From: Umbilicaria muhlenbergii
Lineage: Eukaryota > Ascomycota > Lecanoromycetes > Umbilicariales > Umbilicariaceae
DNA: 64,000 nucleotides
Assembly (NCBI GenBank): GCA_000611775.1
Contig: KK106984.1
Span: 3,387,341-3,451,340, forward strand
Direction of reading: 5' to 3'
The notes below the pieces were generated by a model. That model was not told where the DNA came from. It made no database searches and saw only the letters and a program-made list of their open reading frames with translations. Position numbers and translations under genes: made by a program. Of the stretch, positions 59,401-64,000 are shown piece after piece. Numbering within the stretch: position 1 is the stretch's first letter; the number at the start of each line of letters is the position of its first letter.

Positions 59401-60191
59401 TGTCAGGGCCATCATATAATAGTATGACAGTCCAACACTAGTACGACATTATAGTACAACACTATAGTACGACACTATAGTACGACATTATATAAATATG
59501 ATGACTCAGCGCCTAGCGCCTTGGCATCAAGTGAAAACTCTTCACAAGGAGGTTCAGAAACCTGCTTCCTCAGTGATCAGTTTTGCCACCAAATAGAAGA
59601 TGTATAACCACTGCATTGACCCTATCATGACTTTTGCCTATGACACCCCGTTCAAACACCACTATGATGACCGTCGTACACTCAACCTCTTACATACTGA
59701 TCGCTCAGTACCTTCAGGCGAACGGTCACGTTGAAAGCAAATAAGACATGATGACACCAACGCTTCAATCTCATCAGGTCAGTGAAACAGTCAACAATCA
59801 AGCTGAGGCAGGCCCTTCAATTAGCAGGTCTACATTATCAGTCATTGATACCCCTACTTCTGACATCATTGATGATGATGAACATATCACTGCAGGCAAC
59901 CTCAACGACATCATTAAAGACCTTGAGGCAGTCACTGCTCATAATCAGGAGGTCATCAAGCATCAGTGATCACAGTTACAATGTGTACAATAAGAAATTA
60001 AGTTTAAAGACAATAAAAGGGAGCTTCAGGAGCTCAATCAACATCTGTAAGAAGATTTTTCAACTACAACAAACTCAGGGAACAACACAGGTTCATCACA
60101 TGAACTACAATGTCAAGTTATGACAGACATCACACCTCTCCCTTTTCAACACCTTATAAAGTCATGAGAGCCTCATCTCTATGCAGGAGGC
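59401..60191 (+). repeat. Direct repeat copy 2: LTR plus leader/gag start, cut by the gap
   Basis: Same orientation as 51,329-52,120 with scattered transitions. Because the match includes gag sequence and not only the LTR, this is either the start of a second tandem copy sharing an LTR or an independent second insertion. The copy breaks off at the N run. Confidence 0.8.
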
Positions 60192-60672
60192 NNNNNNNNN
60201 NNNNNNNNNNNNNNNNNNNNNNNNNNNNNNNNNNNNNNNNNNNNNNNNNNNNNNNNNNNNNNNNNNNNNNNNNNNNNNNNNNNNNNNNNNNNNNNNNNNN
60301 NNNNNNNNNNNNNNNNNNNNNNNNNNNNNNNNNNNNNNNNNNNNNNNNNNNNNNNNNNNNNNNNNNNNNNNNNNNNNNNNNNNNNNNNNNNNNNNNNNNN
60401 NNNNNNNNNNNNNNNNNNNNNNNNNNNNNNNNNNNNNNNNNNNNNNNNNNNNNNNNNNNNNNNNNNNNNNNNNNNNNNNNNNNNNNNNNNNNNNNNNNNN
60501 NNNNNNNNNNNNNNNNNNNNNNNNNNNNNNNNNNNNNNNNNNNNNNNNNNNNNNNNNNNNNNNNNNNNNNNNNNNNNNNNNNNNNNNNNNNNNNNNNNNN
60601 NNNNNNNNNNNNNNNNNNNNNNNNNNNNNNNNNNNNNNNNNNNNNNNNNNNNNNNNNNNNNNNNNNNNNNNN
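60192..60672. other. Assembly gap (481 N)
   Basis: A run of N. It lies between a gag region of the Gypsy repeat and the inner edge of the right ~1-kb TIR. The true length and content are unknown; missing sequence of a second Gypsy copy and the LTR target duplication are expected here. Confidence 0.99.
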
Positions 60673-61657
60673 GAACATTAAAATTTTGTGATAAAAAAAC
60701 AATTATTAAAACAATTGTTTAAAGAAGTACACACACAGTGTTATAATAACAGTAAAATTTATAATAAGTAAACTTTTGCTAAAATTCACTTTTCTGCAAT
60801 AAAAAATCATGATTTGTTGAGTCTGAAAGCACTGTATAAGTGTTGAGTTCTGAATATTTAAAGAACTTCAAGATTTTCATCACTTAAAAAACTACACACT
60901 TTATTAACTTTTGCACCTCAACAGATATGAAGAAACTTTTAATGCATAAGTTATAAAGAACAGTATTCTCTATTAATGTTAAATTAATAGTTTCTTCATA
61001 ACTGCTGTTGTTGTTAAGTTATATTTAATTCAAGTTTTCAATAGCGAGAAATCTTTTAAAAAAAGTCACATACTTTAAATAACTGTTGCGCTTTTATACT
61101 TATGATATAACTTTCAGTTTATAAGTTGTAGAGAATAAGCTGTTTAAGAGTTTTCTTATACAAAGTTTTTTTTTATGTGTTGTTGTTGTTGAGTTATTCA
61201 AAAAGTCATTAAAAGTCTGTTTATTAATGTTGTGATTTTCGTCACTGAAAGTTTGAAATCAATGTAACTTTTTAACAACAACAGTTATAAAAAAACTTTA
61301 AGTTATAGAACTGTTTAATAGCTTCTTCTCTACAACTTATAAACTGAAAGTTATATTATAAGTATAAAAGCGCAATAGTTATTTAATATGCTAATATATT
61401 TATAATTAGTTCAAAGTTTTTTAATTCATAACTATTGCAAATTAAAACTTATAAAGAAATCTTTAGTTTGTAAAGTGTACAGAATAAGGAGATTTAAAAC
61501 TTTTTAATAAAAAGTTTCTTATTATTCATGAAGGTATAATAGTTATTTAAAGTGTAAGATTTGTATGAGCTCATTTACTGCTCAGAGAGTGCTCTGAGCG
61601 CATAAAGTACTATTAACTAAAACCTTATTTTTGAGCGGGCTATCAAATTGCAGATGA
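60673..61657 (-). repeat. Right ~1-kb terminal inverted repeat
   Basis: Inverted partner of 38,953-39,937. Both visible arms are 985 bp, and this arm may extend into the gap. Most differences between the arms are transitions. It ends at GCAGATGA. Confidence 0.88.
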
Positions 61658-63400
61658 AGTCATGCTCACCTCATTACTTCACACACTGACCGCCCTGAGT
61701 TCTTCTCACACACAGACTCATCACACTCTTCTTCACTCTTCTCCTTGAACAGCTCCTCAACACTTTTGATCTCATTTAACTCATCATCACTCTTGACTCA
61801 GACTCCTGTTCCTCATCCTCATCCTCAGACCCTCAATCTTTATCAACATCAAGTTAACTTCTATGCTTAAATCATGCAGTGATAATCTCATCCTTTTAAA
61901 CCTGTCACAATCCTTCTGTTGAAGTGATAATCACCTGTCACAATACTGTCTGTCAACATTCAGCTCCTTAACTCATTGTTTTAAGCCTGCTTAATCCCAT
62001 AGGCCTCATTCAATTCATTCACGTCATGATTGAGTGCAATGCGCAAGTCACAGCTGGGTGACTTTAATGGCACTGACCTAGAAAGATACCTTCAAGTGTG
62101 ACAGCACAGATGGTTATGAAGGTTTAAACTTTGATAACTGTTGAGAGACTCTAAGAAACAGGAAACAGTAAGACACTTGAGGACTGTGCACTTGTGATTT
62201 AAAATATCCTGACTGACTTCATGCTTTAATAGTGTGGCGGGCTTTCTGTTACATCCTCAGGTACAATTCCCAGTTGCTACAGATACTTGAAGTTGCAGAT
62301 GAACTAAATGAATTGCAGAGACTTTTTCAGACACCTCATTTAAAACATCACAGTTACAATGATTTGTGACAGCAGCAGTTCATTCTTCCTTTTTAAAATA
62401 TCTATTCAAATAACTTTAAACCTAAACTCTGTTTCTTCCTCTACTGAATCATCACTAATGAAGCTTCAGCAAGATAATCATATCAGGTAACAAAAACACA
62501 CATAATCACTTCAATTACCTCACAGCCGCAGTCTGATCATGTAAGTGAAAATCAAAACACTCTCATCCTCTTTCTGTTTAAAGATCTATTTTATTAACAC
62601 TTGTCTTTAAGTATGACGTGATAATCACTTTACAAGAAAGCAACATCACTACCTTACTGACATCTTCAAAGTTGAACTACAAGCCTTTGAAAATTGAAGT
62701 TCAGCATTTGTTTTTAAATGTGACAACCTCTGTAAGTCTCTTTCACTCTTTTAACAAGTATTAATCATGACCTGTGCAGCTTCATCATTTTAACTTCTTT
62801 CTACAGATTCTTTGATGTTGCTCAATGAGCTGCACTCCTTCTACACAGCAAGCCTGACATCTTTGATCTATATCATAATGATGATCAGTGAGATAGGTGT
62901 TTGATGGATTGTCTTAAATAATCATGCATGTATTATAGACTTGAATGTTCTCTTCACTCTATGTGTGACCTTCTTCTGTGATCACTTGATAGATAATGAT
63001 CAGACTAACTTAGTCTTCTTAAATTAATGTGATCTAAATTGCAACTGTGGAATCATTATGAAGTGTATTAACATTATGACTCCATCATGTTTAGCATGGT
63101 AGAACTCACGATTTGCTATATTCTTCATGACATGGTAAAGTTTTATTACCATGTATGACATGAGGTAGAAATACTAAACATGTACAAGATCTTTGACGGT
63201 AAATCAGGACATGATGTCAAAGTCTCAAACATGTATGAAAGTTTTAATGGTAAAACCAATTTCACAGTGTAAAATATAATAACGATAAATTGCTCTATAC
63301 AGTAATCAATCCATTTAATTATGTATTGAACTACATGCTAAATGCTACCACCGCATGTGAATGTGGTTCCCCGAATTTACCATGTTAACATGGATTACCA
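61658..63400. other. Right interior of the outer hAT, decayed
   Basis: AT-rich eroded sequence with no recognisable gene. Pyrimidine-rich runs at 61,680-61,830 encode acidic or basic low-complexity on the minus strand. From about 63,060 the sequence changes texture, with palindromic pieces such as TACCATG motifs (63,100-63,400), probably subterminal repeats of the outer element. Confidence 0.4.
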
Positions 63401-63555
63401 TGCCAGCCGCGCGGTGCAACCCTATTCTGGCTTAAGGTTTGGCCCTTAAGGTAGACTGTTAGACGGGCTAGCCTAGCCTAGACCGAGCTCTTCACGGGCT
63501 AGCCTAGCCTAGACCGAGGCTCGGTCTAGGCTAGGCTAGGCTATTAGGAACACTG
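63401..63555 (-). repeat. Right terminal and subterminal repeat region of the outer hAT
   Basis: GC-rich, with GGGCTAGCCTAGCCTAGACC units and a large hairpin around 63,505-63,540. It ends in the reverse complement of the left 20-bp terminus. It contains the inverted counterpart of the left GGGCCAAACCTTAA block at about 63,430-63,445. Confidence 0.8.
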
Positions 63556-63563
63556 CTGAGAAG
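63556..63563 (+). repeat. 8-bp target-site duplication of the outer hAT (right)
   Basis: CTGAGAAG, identical to 35,783-35,790. Host sequence resumes directly after it. Confidence 0.85.
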
Positions 63564-64000
63564 GCTATGAGGAGGACGAGGTTTGCTAGCACCTTGGATA
63601 TGTACATCTGTGAGCCCAGCTTCTATTCGCCTCTTTCTCTTTCCGCAAGTTGCTCTCCTCTTCGATTACACCTCGTTTGTCACTCTGGCTCAAATACTGT
63701 TTTGTTAAATTGAAAATAAATTCCATTTTCCTGCGTATAGTCTATCAAAACATCACATATAAAGAGTCCTCTAATCCCTGGTCAAGCTGGTCCAGACCAA
63801 CCGAGCGCCTCACCTAGAGATATGGCGCGATTCTACCATCTTTCAAGCCCCAATAGACAGTACACGTCTGCGTGTTGATGTCGGGTCACGTCTTTCTATT
63901 TGGAAAAGTATCCTCTGCAGGCTTCAGCCTTGTGGCGTAGCCTCGGTGCGTACCCGATGTGACTGTTATATTCTTCAGTTCTTAATCTCATGTTTGCTCC
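63564..64000. other. Host flank right of the insertion
   Basis: Normal base composition returns. The first 60 bases can be read as RRTRFASTLDMYICEPSFYS in one frame, which may continue the broken host gene left of the insertion. Nothing else is recognised before the window ends. Confidence 0.35.

Larger units (their letters stand above)
51329..60191 (+). mobile_element. Ty3/Gypsy LTR element, chromovirus-like, broken
   Basis: A fossil LTR retrotransposon on the plus strand. It begins with TGTCAGGGCC at 51,329, and a second copy of the same start lies at 59,401. Parts seen in order are: a gag-like region from about 51,676 with a degenerate zinc-knuckle area near 52,950-53,000; a protease-like stretch near 53,060-53,300; reverse transcriptase about 53,650-54,580 (YLDDILIFS is visible at 54,239-54,265); RNase H about 54,830-55,210; a tandem-repeat linker at 55,423-55,770; integrase about 56,230-57,050 (HPQTDSQTERQNQSLKAYL at 56,770-56,826); and a chromodomain-like tail about 57,370-57,560. 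The coding region is broken by dozens of changes. It is younger than the element it sits in, since it interrupts it. The right end is lost in an assembly gap. Confidence 0.85.
38953..61657 (+). mobile_element. Long-TIR DNA transposon with tnp2/CMC-like transposase, nested in the outer hAT
   Basis: Inverted repeats of at least 985 bp delimit this element: 38,953-39,937 and 60,673-61,657. The tips read TCATCCGCAACTTGGCAGCC on the left and its transition-rich counterpart (TCATCTGCAATTTGATAGCC) on the right. A 2-bp AG may be the target duplication; this is weak. Inside are a tnp2-like transposase gene (about 41,050-43,660 and possibly 50,559-51,300), a complete second hAT (43,691-50,550) and an LTR element starting at 51,329. 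Without these insertions the element would be roughly 6-7 kb. The family is tentatively CMC (En/Spm, Plavaka-like) from the transposase; the terminus is not CACTA. Confidence 0.75.
35791..63555. mobile_element. Outer hAT-type DNA transposon (27.8 kb with nested insertions)
   Basis: The left end starts CAGTGTTCCTAATAGCCTAG and the right end is its exact 20-bp reverse complement. Both begin CAGTG, as many hAT elements do, and exact 8-bp duplications (CTGAGAAG) flank them. Inward from the tips both ends carry palindromic arrays built from GGCTAG/CTAGCC, then a second inverted match (left about 36,040-36,075 with GGGCCAAACCTTAA, right about 63,426-63,450). After removing the nested element at 38,953-61,657 the outer element would be about 5.1 kb, a normal hAT size. 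Its own transposase is not clearly recognised. A decayed minus-strand frame at about 36,990-37,950 (containing EFDQLSLQEFKQLTSASAHF) is the best candidate coding remnant. It is the oldest of the nested insertions. Confidence 0.82.

Noticed and set aside
38953-61657. A Polinton/Maverick-like element, suggested by ~1-kb inverted repeats and a span above 20 kb
   Set aside because: No polymerase B, capsid or protease genes are visible. The large size comes from nested insertions and the recognisable coding region is a tnp2-like transposase.
35791-63555. A Starship-type giant cargo element
   Set aside because: Clear terminal inverted repeats and an 8-bp duplication indicate hAT mobilisation. No tyrosine recombinase (captain) gene is seen at an end, and the content is other transposons rather than host cargo genes.

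Overview
The window looks like nuclear DNA of a filamentous ascomycete, probably a Dothideomycete. Genes are compact, with short introns (about 40-145 nt) carrying GTRNGT-type donors and CTAAC/CTGAC-like branch sites. The proteins are typical of filamentous fungi, and a gene-dense GC-balanced part meets an AT-rich repeat block at a sharp border. The class is an inference; the fungal assignment is strong.

Positions 1-34 kb are ordinary host genes on both strands. In order they are: a GPI-anchored Ser/Thr-rich wall protein; a ubiquitin-like/AN1 zinc-finger protein; an unknown coiled-coil protein; a chymotrypsin-like protease; a broken APH-family phosphotransferase; GPI11 (GPI-anchor synthesis); a PGC1-like phosphatidylglycerol phospholipase; a GNAT/ankyrin-like acidic protein; an iron-containing alcohol dehydrogenase/maleylacetate reductase; a Cys-rich secreted-type membrane protein; MAF1 (Pol III repressor); the AP-1 sigma adaptin; a glutamate-cysteine ligase modifier subunit; BUD32 (KEOPS); NOP16 (60S biogenesis); a KE4/ZIP zinc transporter; and a small unknown gene. 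Most exon structures given here were built by hand from splice signals and close in phase. Several genes are housekeeping but unrelated, so no gene cluster is implied.

Positions 35.79-63.56 kb are one 27.8-kb insertion of nested transposons. The outermost is a hAT-type element (perfect 20-bp terminal match, 8-bp target duplication CTGAGAAG). Inside it lies an element with terminal inverted repeats of at least 985 bp and a tnp2/CMC-like transposase. That element is itself split by a second hAT (43,691-50,550, target duplication TGCATCAC) and by a decayed Ty3/Gypsy chromovirus-like LTR element (from 51,329) that runs into a 481-base assembly gap. All layers are decayed. The decay is odd: CpG and CpC appear hit while CpA is largely spared, unlike classical RIP.

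The most unusual points are the fully resolved nesting order, the atypical mutational signature, a hAT with an apparent second gene, a 90-bp in-frame minisatellite inside the Gypsy pol region, and a pair of 65-bp direct repeats framing the protease locus. I did not find a convincing new multi-gene system.
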